A stretch of DNA of 64,000 nt from Mortierella sp. BCC40632 (taxonomy: Eukaryota; Mortierellomycota; Mortierellomycetes; Mortierellales; Mortierellaceae): the NCBI GenBank assembly GCA_011634665.1, contig WAEK01000003.1, positions 1,334,501 to 1,398,500 on the forward strand, read 5' to 3'. Under the pieces are notes generated by a model. That model saw only the letters and a program-made list of their open reading frames with translations, made no database searches and was not told where the DNA came from. Of the stretch, positions 48,150-59,921 are shown in pieces (the first letter of the stretch is position 1; the number at the start of each line of letters is the position of its first letter). A program made the translations under genes and the position numbers.

Positions 48150-50156
48150 TTAGAGAGCCACGGGAATTTCCTTCTTGAATCTCTTGGGTCTAGAGTCTTC
48201 TGCGTCTTCAGGTCCCCGATAACGCTTGGAAGGTTTTTGAGGAGCGACGGGAACGATGCCTCGTTTAGGTGCGCGGGGCAAGAATGTTGCTTGGGGACGA
48301 TATGCTGTGTCACTAAGCACCTGTCTGGTCTGGATAAACTGGGGTACAAAGTTGAAAACAACATACCGCAGGAAACGATTGAACCAACCCTAGAGGTTTT
48401 TTTTTGAGCAAAAAAAAAAAAAAATAGAAATCTGTCAGCACAAAATATCAAAGAATTCAAAAAAAAAAAAAAAAGTCATTCTCATCATTGAGTCGTAATT
48501 CTATTTCTTTCTTTCTTTTTTCCTTACCCCTCCGTAGCTCAGGCGTCCCATTAGAACACTCTTGCCAATCTCATATTGAGCACGACTGAAGCGTTGCTGG
48601 TAGTAATCCTTAAAGGCATCTGTGATATTCTCGGTGGTGTAATCTTCGATATCGAAGAGGGTATTGGCCAAGATCACAGAGTCTTGCATTGCATTCATGG
48701 CTCCCTGCCCGACACTTGGGAGGAATTTGTGGCAAGCTATGGTGCAAAGATAGGGACAAAATAAAAAAGAGAGATGGTAGTGAGCAATTGAGTTTTTTTT
48801 TTTTTTTTTTTTTTTGAGAGAGAGAGAGAGGAGAGGATGAACAAATGAAGCACCGGGAAGGAAGGGAGCCGCGGGTCCGGGCAGGATCTTACCGTCTCCA
48901 ATCAGAACGACGCGCTTGTGGTACCAGGTCTCGAACATCTTTTCCTCGAGGAACACCTTGGAGATAGTCTCAATAGGCGTCTTCTCAATGAATTCGCCTA
49001 ATGTTGCGCCAAAGGTTGTTTTAAAGTCTTTGACGTCTTCGATCATAGACTTGATGCCTTCTTCACCCCATTCGCACGTAGCACGCGCTTCTTGGAGGTC
49101 GGTTGTCTCGAGTTGGAGGACAACGCCCCAACTAACTCTGTTATCTGATAGTGTCACTGTCGTCCACTACAGAAGTACAACAAGACAAAAAAAAAAAACG
49201 GTCAGTTTCAGGTACAAGAGCATTCACTTTTTTCGTTAAGTGATTGACTATGTTTCGGGATACTCCCGGGTTCCCGGTGTTCGGTATTGACTTACAGAGT
49301 ACCCTGTTCCATCTGCAATCACTTGGTCAGTCAAAGAGTTGCGTGCAGTGACGATAGGGAACTTTTCTGGGTCAAGTGGTGAAGACACTCCCACCATAGT
49401 TACGTAGCCAGCCTTCATATCTTTGAGATCTGACTTTGGCAGGATACCCTGAGGTTCCATTTGCTTGTACATACTCTTCCGAACGGCTGAGTAAGCACCA
49501 TCGGCACCAACGAGAATCTCACCCTTGTGCGAGGAGCCATCGGTGAAGAAGACCTCGACACCATCATCATCCTGAGAGAAGGAAGACAACTTTTTGCCAA
49601 GGACAAATCTCTCTTTGGGGATCTTGGACATGAGCAGCTTGTGCATCTCATATCGAGTGAACATGATTGTTGGATATCCAATTCTAATGAGAGCGAGTGA
49701 GAGCGAGTGAGTATTAGGATGATGGGAGGGACGGCGGATGCAGTGATTGTGAACCATCTCTTCTGTCTCCTCTTTCTTCCTTCTGTTAGCCACTCTCCTC
49801 CACACGCACACGCACACAGAGAGATGGCAGTGCAGATTCATCAGACACAACACAAGACTCGCCCTTTTGGGAGAAGAACAATACAAAAAAAAAATACAGA
49901 GCCCCCTCAGTAGGCTCGTGCTGTCAGGGTAAAAAGAAAAAAGGAAGCATTGGAGAATGTCGACTCTCTCTCTCTCTCTCTCTCTCTCATACATACTCTT
50001 CGTTGCAGTGGCCAAACTTGAAACCTCCAATGAACTCTAGGTTAGGGTTATAGGAGTCGAATCGATCGCCAGGGAGAGCGAACTTGAGGGTCTCTTCCAA
50101 AAGCCCAAGCTGGTCGAGTAATGGGAGGATGTTGGCGTTGAAGCCCATACAGGAAC

Positions 50157-50192
<36 letters not shown>

Positions 50193-50491
50193 CACGACAG
50201 GAACGAGTAAGATTATGTGTGCTTTTGTGTATGGCAAGGGTTCGACAGAGAACACCAGGGGGAAGGTGGCATCATTTGTCGATCGAGTGACCATGCGCAC
50301 AAATCTTGACTAGCAAGGATGGCAAGTGGACCTCTCTTCCTCTCATCCTTACCGAGTGGCTTCATGTCGGTAGTCTTTTCAAAGATCTTGTATGAGACGC
50401 CTTGGCGTTCAAACAGGATACCCAACAACATGCCACTCAGTCCCGCACCGATGATCAGGGCTGTTGGGCGCTCTTGGGATTTCTCGGACAT
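48150..50491 (-). CDS. FAD-dependent monooxygenase, copy B
   Basis: Paralogue of copy A in opposite orientation, also a class A flavoprotein monooxygenase of unknown substrate. Exons: 50491-50353, 50156-49997, 49683-49296, 49166-48893, 48736-48528 and 48389-48150 (469 aa). Motifs: GAGLSG (15-20), GADGAYSAVR and GD followed by ACHKFLPSVGQGAMNAMQD. The second and third exons are 160 and 388 nt, identical in length and phase to copy A, and the MKPLG junction is also shared. Copy B lacks the two introns around ACHK and GGQG found in copy A. The C-terminus (FVPQFIQTRQVLSDTAYRPQ) matches copy A, then diverges to a basic tail. Introns carry a 31-base A run and a CT tract. Confidence 0.88.
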
Positions 50492-51707
50492 GGTTGGAGT
50501 ATGAGAGGAGAAGTAGTAGAAAAGTGGGGAATGCGTGGACGCGAGAAAGAGATGGGGGTGAGAAGAGAGGAAGAGATGTGTGAGAAGAGAGAGTGAAAGA
50601 GAGAGTGAGAGTGAGAGACAGAGACAAAGGGAAGGGGGGGAGAGAAGGAGAGAGAAAAAGAGAGAGAGCAAGAGATGAAGGATAAAGGTCGATGGATGAA
50701 AGAAACGGTAGTGGCGAGAAGGTAAAGGGGGTGGAGGCGCTAGATTTATATGAATGAACATGGATGGGCGATGGGGTGGCGCCTGGGGGAGCCTCTTCCT
50801 ACCTCCATGTGGATCAATGTTCCGCCAGTCTCGGGCGGACTACTGAAGAAAAGAAGACTTGGTCGGGTCGTTTCGCCGCATGAGCGAGAGAGAGTGCGTG
50901 AGTGTGTGAGTGTGTGTGTATGTGTGCGTATGTGTGTGTGTGTGTTTGTGTGTGTATGTGTGGATGTGTGGATGTGCTCAGCTTGGCTACTGCTCTCGTC
51001 CTGGCTGTACTGTTCGCTGTTCTCTCTTTTCTTTCTCTCTCTCTCTCTCCCTCTCTCTCACTCAGTCTATCTTCTGCTGGGATAAACGTTCCCAGTGTCG
51101 TCTCATACTTGCCAAAGATACACCCATGGGAGCGACAACAAGCATTGGCCTTCAAAAAAACAAAGAGAAAGAGAAAGAGAGAGGGTCTTGGAGTGAGTGA
51201 GCCGACTGACAATGAGCATTTCAGGAAGCAGTTCCATTCCTGGCAATACTCATCCGTCTCTGTTTAGCCCATTCTTCTCTTTTTCTTTCTTTCCCCCTTG
51301 CGCACGAGTCACGCATCCTCCCTTTGATACTTACGCAGTCGAAAAATGTCCACAGACGAATGGTCTACTGCGAATGAATGAGAATGAGGCCTCATGGTCT
51401 TCTCGGCTATTCGGTGCTCATCCTCTAACTGACTAGTGATGTGGCAGAGTTACGCCAACGAGAAGGGGGCAGCAAGCCGTTTGAACCAAACGGTGACACG
51501 AACTGACCTCTGTGTAAAAATATGCTCGACTCCAGTCGAAAAAAAAAATAACAGAAAATATCTCTATTTGACGGACACCCTATTTGTCCCTCCGCTTGCC
51601 TGCTTCGGTCTCCACTTGGCTTGCGGGAGCTGCAAGCACAATGTAATGAAGTGGTATTATTAAAAGGACCACTAGAATGAAAAAAGCATTTTTTTCCTTC
51701 TCTCTCT

Positions 51708-51746
<39 letters not shown>

Positions 51747-52767
51747 TTCTTTCTCTCTCTCCTTCTCTCTCTCTCTGATGCAAGTCAATGAATGTGATCG
51801 CACGAGCAGTTTGCCGAGGAGTCATTCTTGTACCCTGGTTGGCCGGTGAGCACCATCCCCGTCCGTTGAATATTCTTGAGCAATACTCCGGCTCTTTGTC
51901 CTCCCAAAAAGCAATGCACGCAAGTGCAACTAACCTGTATTGCTCCCGCATGTGGACAATCGAGGGCTCTTTCTTCTTTTCTCTGACTTTGGGAAAAAAC
52001 TTTCGATCGCTATGCAGTAGATGTTACGGGTAGTTTCTTTGTTTCTTTCATTCTCGCTCTATCTTCCCTTCTCTCCTCTCTCTCCTTCTCTCTAATCCGA
52101 TGGTCGATCTTTCAAAGAGTGAAAAAAAAAAGGCTAGGGAGGCTCCAAAGACTTGTAGCAAAAACTAGATTACAAAATCCGAACCAAGATCAAATGACGA
52201 GTAAACCTGGTTCGTAGAGATGGAGGTACATGTGTCGCACTTTTGCTCCCGTGAGCCGGTGACCAGGGACAAAAATCGTTGTGCCTCGGTTGTACCGCAT
52301 TGGCCGACGATTTCCACTTTTTTTCCTTTTTTTTTGTTGTTGTTGTTGTTGTTGTTGAGCACAGGCCCCGTAGTCATTACAATAAAATGCGATTAGGGAG
52401 TAAAGTATCCGAACCTCTATTGAATCGCACTACCAATCCGCGATTTATAGCGTTGTCGTGGTATCCAAGAGCATGTGGAAGTTCAAGAGCCATTCAAGGA
52501 AACTGCTTTTTTTTTTTTTTTTTTTTTTTTTTTTTGTTTTGTTTTCATTGCTTGCTATCCTACGGCCTCAGGGGACACCTTGATCTTCCTCAATAGTAGG
52601 CTACTGATAAAATTACACGTTCATTTTCAACTTGTGCTCCATGACAGTATGAACATCGACCATATCTGTTGACATTGATGGGACTATGTAGTAGAAGAGC
52701 GAAATAAATATATATAAAAAAAATAGAATTGTCTAGTTAGTTCCTTCCAGTCCTATTCGACCATTTC
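50492..52767. other. Intergenic stretch with microsatellites, no gene seen
   Basis: 2.3 kb between monooxygenase B and UMP1. The promoter side of copy B is GA-rich (50560-50680). A GT-rich tract runs over about 50898-50970, (CT)n tracts lie near 51035-51060 and 51714-51741, (GTT)n at 52335-52356, and a 28-base T run near 52508-52535. Open frames are short and low complexity. Confidence 0.6.
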
Positions 52768-53674
52768 TTATCTGCCTATCAAAGTCTAGCCACAGATTTG
52801 TCCAAAAAAAAAAAAAAAAAAAAAAAGGGTCCAGATAATTCCCGATAGTATCCCGGTGATATTCTGGTAGTATTCTCGAGTGTCTCCTGGTACTAATTTA
52901 CTCCCTTCCTGTTCTGTTCTCTCTCCCCCCTCCCCCTGGTCTCCAGTATCCTGTTCTCTATCTGCCCATTTCTGCTCTTGCCCGATTGTCTTCCTGCCCG
53001 ATCGCCCAATTGCCCAATTGTCCTCCTGCCATGTCTTAGTGTCCTTACCGTTCAAAAAGTCCTCAAAGTCAATGGTCTCATCCTTGCCAGTCAAAATATC
53101 CAATCCGAGGTTGGACTGAGGGAGCATTGAAAGGCCGCGAGCCTGTGTGACGAGTTTTCTCTCCATTGCCATCTTGATGGGGGCATGCATTCCGTACATG
53201 TTACGGGCCAAGTTCATCTTGAGCTCCAACTGTGTATCATCCCACTATTGACGCGTCAAAGAAAGCCAAGTTATCGAAGCAATGGTTATTAATTTGCTAT
53301 GAACAGACACTAGTTTTCTTTTTTTGACTCTGTCATGGGATCTCATTATTTTTTTCTTCTTCTACGAAAGGAAAAAACGGACATTCATTCCTCACCTCAG
53401 CAAGTCTGTTCTCAAGAGGATGCTTAGCAGAGACTTCAGAAGCGATTTGCCTCATGCCAAACCGCATAGTGTCGTGCAATCCATAGGCATTGGAAGTGTT
53501 GTGGACTGAGGCCGACCCTGCAGCCGAGGGTTTGCTTCCAGGAGTGAGAAGGAGCGACTATTGTGGAAATGAGAGAAAGATGGTGCTTGCCAAGGTTAGC
53601 GTCCATATTTCCATAGCAAAGGAGTAAGGGCTGTTGTCTAGGCGCCTAGTATTCCTAGAGAGGATCGTTACCAT
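52768..53674 (-). CDS. UMP1: Proteasome maturation factor UMP1 (POMP)
   Basis: Assembly chaperone of the 20S proteasome that is trapped inside and degraded on completion. Exons: 53674-53672 (start codon only), 53557-53396, 53244-53049 and 52775-52768; 122 aa. The conserved core is GLHDTMRFGMR, HPLENRLAEWDDTQ, MYGMHAPIKMAMERKL and LGLDILTGKDETIDFEDFLN, as in human POMP. The ATG is followed at once by GTAACG; the next exon opens SLLLTPGSK with no nearby ATG, so the start codon is again its own coding exon. The last coding exon is 8 nt (GC AGA TAA), ending the protein shortly after DFLN. If the last donor is not used the frame instead runs on through low-complexity sequence, which is less likely. 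The family is firm. Confidence 0.88.
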
Positions 53675-56600
53675 TGGAGCTATGAATGGAGTCGAGTGAT
53701 GTGCGTGTAGGTTGAAGTGCGTTTAATGCAAAGGCGAAGCGTGGCGATCCTCTTTGCTGGCTTGTACCAGAGGTCTAGCTACAACCCAGAACGCGTGGCT
53801 GGATGGCGACCTGCGTACGTGCGAAAGCTATTACGTCACCGAAGATGAGTTTGTTGCCACCGAAAAAAGAATAGCGGTACAAACGCTGCCACTTTGGTTG
53901 CCTCGTCGTTGTCCATCTCACCACGGCAAGCTATACCAAGAACCAAGACAACTCCTGTAGATACACTCCTGATCCCTCACAGGGTGTTTGCGACCAGAGC
54001 AGGGATAACCTGAATGTTCTTTTTACTCCCCAATACCTTGGCAAGCGAACCGGCCCTTCATCTTGTTGGTTACTACCATTCTTTCAAAGGAAAACAAGAA
54101 CTTGTTAGAGTTTGCTCCGAAGATCCCAGTCTCTGAGCCAACCCAAAAGACCATCCTCAGCCCAATGTGTAACTGAACCTTGAAGGCTTTTCAGCCTTTT
54201 GTACTCCGGAAAGAAGCTCCCCAAGCAATCATCTCCTTGGGGTTCATTCTCGAAACGATATTCTATAACACAACACTCTCGCCAACAAGGAATTAGCTTT
54301 GGGAACCCAGTCAGATGGAGACATTTGCTATCGGATAGATCCCTGGACCTCACGATGCTTGATCAGTGTGTTTACGCCCTGACTCCTTGTGTAATCTTAA
54401 GAACTCGGTCGGGCGCTGAGTCTGACCCGAGTAAGGACCAAGTCCTGCTTCTGGTCTCGACTTGACAGCTTTTTGGTTTACGGTAAAGACACTGGTTATA
54501 TCGTCCAGTCCATTGAGATCGGTCTTTCACTTTTCCTTTTTGCAAAGAGCTATCTTCCCGTGTCCCGTTCAATGAGTCAAAGGAGGATCGAGATCTGAAA
54601 GGTTGAGAGCCCCCATTCCGGATACAGCGCAGCATGGAACAATGCAAGGTAAGCCAACATACCCACAAAAGTCGTCTCAGGAAGCCCTTTCTAGCCCAGG
54701 AACTTGCTGTATGAAGGGTGTCGTCGTCGGAAGAGAAACAATCAAGGGAAAGAAATTTCTCACACGGCTCCAATATGGTATCATTGTAGACAATGAGTAG
54801 GGTTGCCATGGCTTAACCTGGTTGAGAATCTCTCGAGCCCCACTTTTTTTTTTTTTTTTTTTTTCTTTTGCGCAACATAGACCATTGAAGTGTTGAGATA
54901 GCGACAATGGAAATTTGGTCAACGACGGGATCATTCATTGAAGTAGGCACGGGTTCTCAATGGTTAATTCAGCCGGTAACATAATTTAGAAGTTCCTCAA
55001 CTGGTTCCTCGCCTGTTCAAAAATAGCCGGTGTCCTCGTCAATGGACTGTTGGAGGTCCTCACTGAGTGAAAACTATTCTGGTGTGAAGGTTAGGATGCA
55101 GCGATGGTGCAGAAAGGAGCGGTGTCTAGACAAGACTTTTTCTTTTTCTTTTTTCTTGTCAAAGACTAACCATGAAAATACCTGTTTTTTTTTATTCATT
55201 TCTTCTTTGTTTGCCTTGTCATCGTTTATCCTTACTTTCGATTATGTCCGATTTCTTGGAACTGTCTGATAATTAAGCTAGACGTTTACCAATAGAAACC
55301 TCGAAACAGGAGCGTTCATTTTACTTCAGCGAACCAGGAGTTGAAAGCGTCTGGTTGTCGTTCCATTGAGCGCTGACTGCCCTTTTTACTTTTGCCACTT
55401 GCGTAGAAGGAAAAAGTACGACGCCTTTTTTTTTTTTTTTTTTTTTTTTTTTGCTAGAGTCGCTTTTAGACGCCATGGCTTTCATTTGCGTCCATCCTGA
55501 CGACCCCTTTAAAGAGAACTGTATTTCAGCTCGCCTGTCTTGCCATATTGAAACAACAGAGGCCACTTAGGGTTGATGTATCTCATTGTATCTCCATCAT
55601 ACCATTCATGGCTACAAGCTTGACCTAACCAAGAGTCTTGTGCTATTACAAGCCAAGCGAGTAAAAAAAAATATCTCTTATTGTTTGACATACACTTGTC
55701 TGTGAGCTTGATGCTAGCATTGCTGCGTTGCTCATTCCTAGCATGATAGGTATGTCTACTGTAAGCGGGCTTTTGACGCCTCGGGTTTCGACGAACTAGA
55801 CGATGGGCTGAATTTAGTAGCACAGGGGGGCCGTTGATGGCATCCTTGACAGCAACAGTGAGATCAGTCTGAAATGGGGCTGAAATCTAGTAGGCGCAGG
55901 GCGAAGATGAGAAGAAAAAAACGCCCACCCTTAGTGATCCAGTCAACCAACCGAACAGCCCCTTCCTCCTCCACCTTCCACACCTTCCCTTCCCCATATT
56001 GTCCTGGACCCATGGAAGAGAATTCCACCATCCTCTATCGATGCTGAACTTTATTGGTCAATGCTATAGATAGGCTTTGGTCTATCACCACTCGAAGCCA
56101 GCAACAGCACATGGCACGAGGCAGCTTGCGGAAGAAGAAGAGTGTGAGGGAGAGCATTATTCGAGAACGCCAGCTGGTTCAAGGGTTATCATGGTCAACT
56201 ATCTCAGGACCACTCCACTAGAATCCTCTCCTTCACTCTCCAACAACAAAAAATTTTCCTGCCACAGAAGACCAACCACTAGTAATCCCAAATTAGTTGA
56301 CATAAGTCTCATGCAGAGACAGGAATGAGTACCATTCGTGACAAAGAGCAAAAGATCCTCTCTTTTTGAAGTGTCCATATCAGACAGTAGGCTGTTGAAT
56401 CCTAAATAGTCTGATCGTAAATATTTTGGCAGAGTAACAGGACATGACGCCTAGTAGTTGTTTTAACCCATAGAACATGCCGTTTGAGATTGGTACCTTA
56501 CCAAGGCTGGAGCTAGTGTGTTTCTCCATTTTAGTGGAGTATGTCGGTCGAGAAACCAGCCTGGATACAAGAGTATTCTAAGGATGAGATAGGTATATTC

Positions 56601-57077
56601 TTCCCCTCTTCCCTCTCCTCCCCTTCCTGCCTATTTAGATAGTACTTCGCCTTAGAATATTTACACGCAAGTCTCTCTGGGTTCATCTTGTACAAGTGTC
56701 TATTTTCTTATTGCATGAGGATAAGGGGGGGAAAAAAAAAAAAAAAAAAAAAAAAAAAGTGGATGGCAGACAGTTTCCTGTTTCTGCTATTAAAAGGAAA
56801 TATCATGCCTTTTGTGAATGCTGCAATATTTAGAACACTCGGACATGGTGAGTAGCACGACGTACCCCATCTCTGCATCCGTTTCGTCATCAGTGGGTAG
56901 ATTTTCAGGGTATTATTCTGCAAAAAAAAAAAAAAAAAAGTGTACACAAGGCGAAGCAAAAAAGAAATAAGCCGGGCTTGGGAGGAGGGGGTTTACTTGC
57001 CACTTGCTGATCTTTGAAATCCTGCCCATTTCTTCAATGGTGTTTACTTTGTCTCCTTTCATCCAGATACACAACTC

Positions 57078-57080
<3 letters not shown>

Positions 57081-57163
<83 letters not shown>

Positions 57164-57176
57164 TTTTTTTTTTTTC
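57081..57176. repeat. (CT)n microsatellite followed by T run
   Basis: About 37 uninterrupted CT units (57081 to about 57155) run directly into about 20 T. A shorter (CT)n of about 16 units lies at 57648-57680. Confidence 0.9.
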
Positions 57177-57646
57177 TGTTTTTTGTGTTGGTTGACAAGC
57201 GTCAATGGTAGGGAGTTTTTTTTTTTATTTTATTTTATTTTATTTTTTGTCCTGGTTTTGTAGAGTAGAAAATGTTCTTTATCTTGTATCTACAGTTGAT
57301 TCATGCAGGTAGTCACGGATGACTCTCTGCCTTTTGTCTGCAGATGGTCGGAACTGTATTAGCACATTGCCCACTGGATGCTCGCCTAGACTCTTCAGTA
57401 CGCATGGCTTGTATGGCAAAGCGTTGTCCATTGAGTCGACCTCGAACCCGTGGCAATGTTGATCTCGTCGGTACTTGCCTTCTGTCGGGATTGGCAGAGG
57501 TGCAGTATTTTTTAAACTAAGCTGGGAAAGAAAATGACTATTCTCTAGATCTCTCTCTCTGCATTGTCCTTGTTTAGTTGTTACGATACTTCCCGAAGCC
57601 AAGTTCACTTAGATATTTCGATGGCAGAACTTGGTATCAGCAAAGA

Positions 57647-57682
<36 letters not shown>

Positions 57683-59875
57683 GAACGGGCCAATACTGTG
57701 GTGGCACAGAAATCTTGGAGGAGGGGCCTCTTCCAACACTAAACATTACTTCCGCTTTGCTGGATCCCACAAAGACCCTGTCAGTCAAATAGAAGCTTGA
57801 ACTATCCATTGGGCGTCATCTCTTTCCAGAAAGCAGTAACAAGACCATGCATGTCCCTATTGGTAGCCCTGTGTCCAATGATATCCTCTGTTTGGTGTTC
57901 CCCTTCTCCAGTGAGACTGACCAGAACGGGTGGCAAAAATGACAATGGATAGCTCCTGTGAAAGCTTGGATCCATGCGCAAAGGGCAAAAAAAAAAAAAA
58001 AAAGCGAAGGTGCTTTTGACAAAATGCACACTTCGCAGTCTGGGAACTAGGGACGTGCATGAGACAAGTCTTCTTCTCCACGCGATGATTAGGGGTGTGT
58101 ACCATTGGCGCAGTTAGGGAAGAGGGGGGCGTTGGAGGAAAACGAACTGCCATGCAACCTTTGCCTCTGCTGCAGGTCATGCAAACAGAGAACGATTGGG
58201 TGGTTCAATCTCTCATGGAAAACTCGGGTAACTGTTGATGTCGCAATGAAGTCAACATCACCCTAGTCATCTCCTCTGAAAGTACGCGTGAACAGTGTAG
58301 GCTTTCTGCAGAGACGGTCACCATTACTACTGGCAATAGATCAAGCTTGGAATGCCATATCGCACAGAGGGTAAACTATAGGGAGGCGGGGGTGCCTATA
58401 GCTTTCCTAGACCAGTATCTTGGTTCTCATCACTGAGGATGCTATTCGAACTAGCCATTGGCACATGCTACAAGCTTTAAAGGGAATGCTTTGCCATGTG
58501 GATGTGGATGATTGCATGGGACGTGGTATTTAGGCTGTTGGTTGATTTCGCCGAGAGAGATACTTTGCCTCTCCTTCTTGTCTCCCCTATCTTGTACTTT
58601 TTTTTTTCTTCTTCTACCCTATCATCTATATCTACTCTCATCGCTCCATTCTGGAAATGGAGAGATTCTCATTCATGATCATTCACCAAGAGCATGACGA
58701 GGTCATTCCTATTCCTGACTGGAGCTTGCAGGGTCCCTTGGTTAGACCAAGCTATTTTTTTTTTTTTTTTTGCGCGACTCGGGACACTATTGTTGCACTA
58801 TCGCTCAGAGCGAGATGTCCGACCGAGGTTCAGGGGCATTGGGTAGTCTTAATCCCTGTTGGGTCTAGGTCGTACCAAGGCAGCCTTTTTTTCCTCCTTT
58901 TTCCCATGCCTAGTTTTTTTTTTTACATCTCAAGCTGCGGTCGGGCCGATCTCTCACGGTCTCCCTCCCCCACCCCCTTTCTAGCCTACTCCAAGAAGCA
59001 GTAAGGCTTTTCCACCTCTTTATCATCTGTCAGGTTGTCAGATGTGGGTCAGCGAGACCGTGCTCGCGCTGAAACCCCTGCTAATGATCGTAGCCAAGCC
59101 CAATTTGACATACTAGGTCTGTTGAATGATGCCCATCATCTCCGCTTCTCCCTCTCCTGTCTTGTAGGTAAGAAAAGATAACCATTGCCATTGTCTCATT
59201 GTGTAAGTGTGCGGCACTTCGGTTCCTCAACTGAACATGATCGAGACTATTTTCCCGCTGTTTGTTTGACAAATTGTGCAAATCGTGCAAATCGTAGTAC
59301 AATGAAAAGGAAAAGAAATATTTGGTATCTGACGAAAGGGCGTCCACTCGTGGTCGATTACCAAACTTTACTGGGAAAAAGGATAGTCAGCAAACAGCTG
59401 AAGTACGCAGAACTTTCTGACGAGTCAAACTGACAGACAATATCTAGGCCCAAACACTCAGAAGAGAGTGGTCCTTGACGCCTTTTAAACAGAGTTGATG
59501 AGAAGATTCATCTCTGAGCCGTTCTCGTGGGCGTCACAAACGGCGCGTACTTTAATCCCTAATCCGTTGCTCTCGGATAGAGTGTTAGGTTTAGGGAGCC
59601 ATGGAGGACAAGAAGAAGAGGAGAAGGGAGCCGGAAAGTTTCCATTGTTTCCTAACATGTTTCTTTCCAGCTGTTGCTGGCTCGTTCACGCTCAGAACGT
59701 TTCTCCGACCAATTCTTGGTTCTTTTGACCTTTAATTGCCAGACCTTTTTTTTATTAGTTGTCGAGAGAGTTTCGATACCCAGGAAGGAGAGCGAGGAGG
59801 TGTTGGAGACCGACAAGACAGAATGAGAGCTGGTGTGGAGAGGGGGGGGGACAACACTTCCAGAAAAAGGATAGG

Positions 59876-59918
<43 letters not shown>
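59876..59918. repeat. Poly(A) homopolymer, 43 bases
   Basis: 43 consecutive A in the gene-free stretch, with no gene body beside it. Confidence 0.9.

Positions 59919-59921
<3 letters not shown>

Noticed and set aside
52800..53049. UMP1 reading through the last donor into a longer C-terminus
   Set aside because: The extension is low complexity (Trp/Gly/Glu-rich, then Phe from a T run) and starts exactly at a good GTAAGG donor.
57279..58180. Minus-strand fragments that look slightly protein-like
   Set aside because: No ATG-led or spliced model could be built with consistent frames, and no family was recognised; left as a note in the gene-free stretch.
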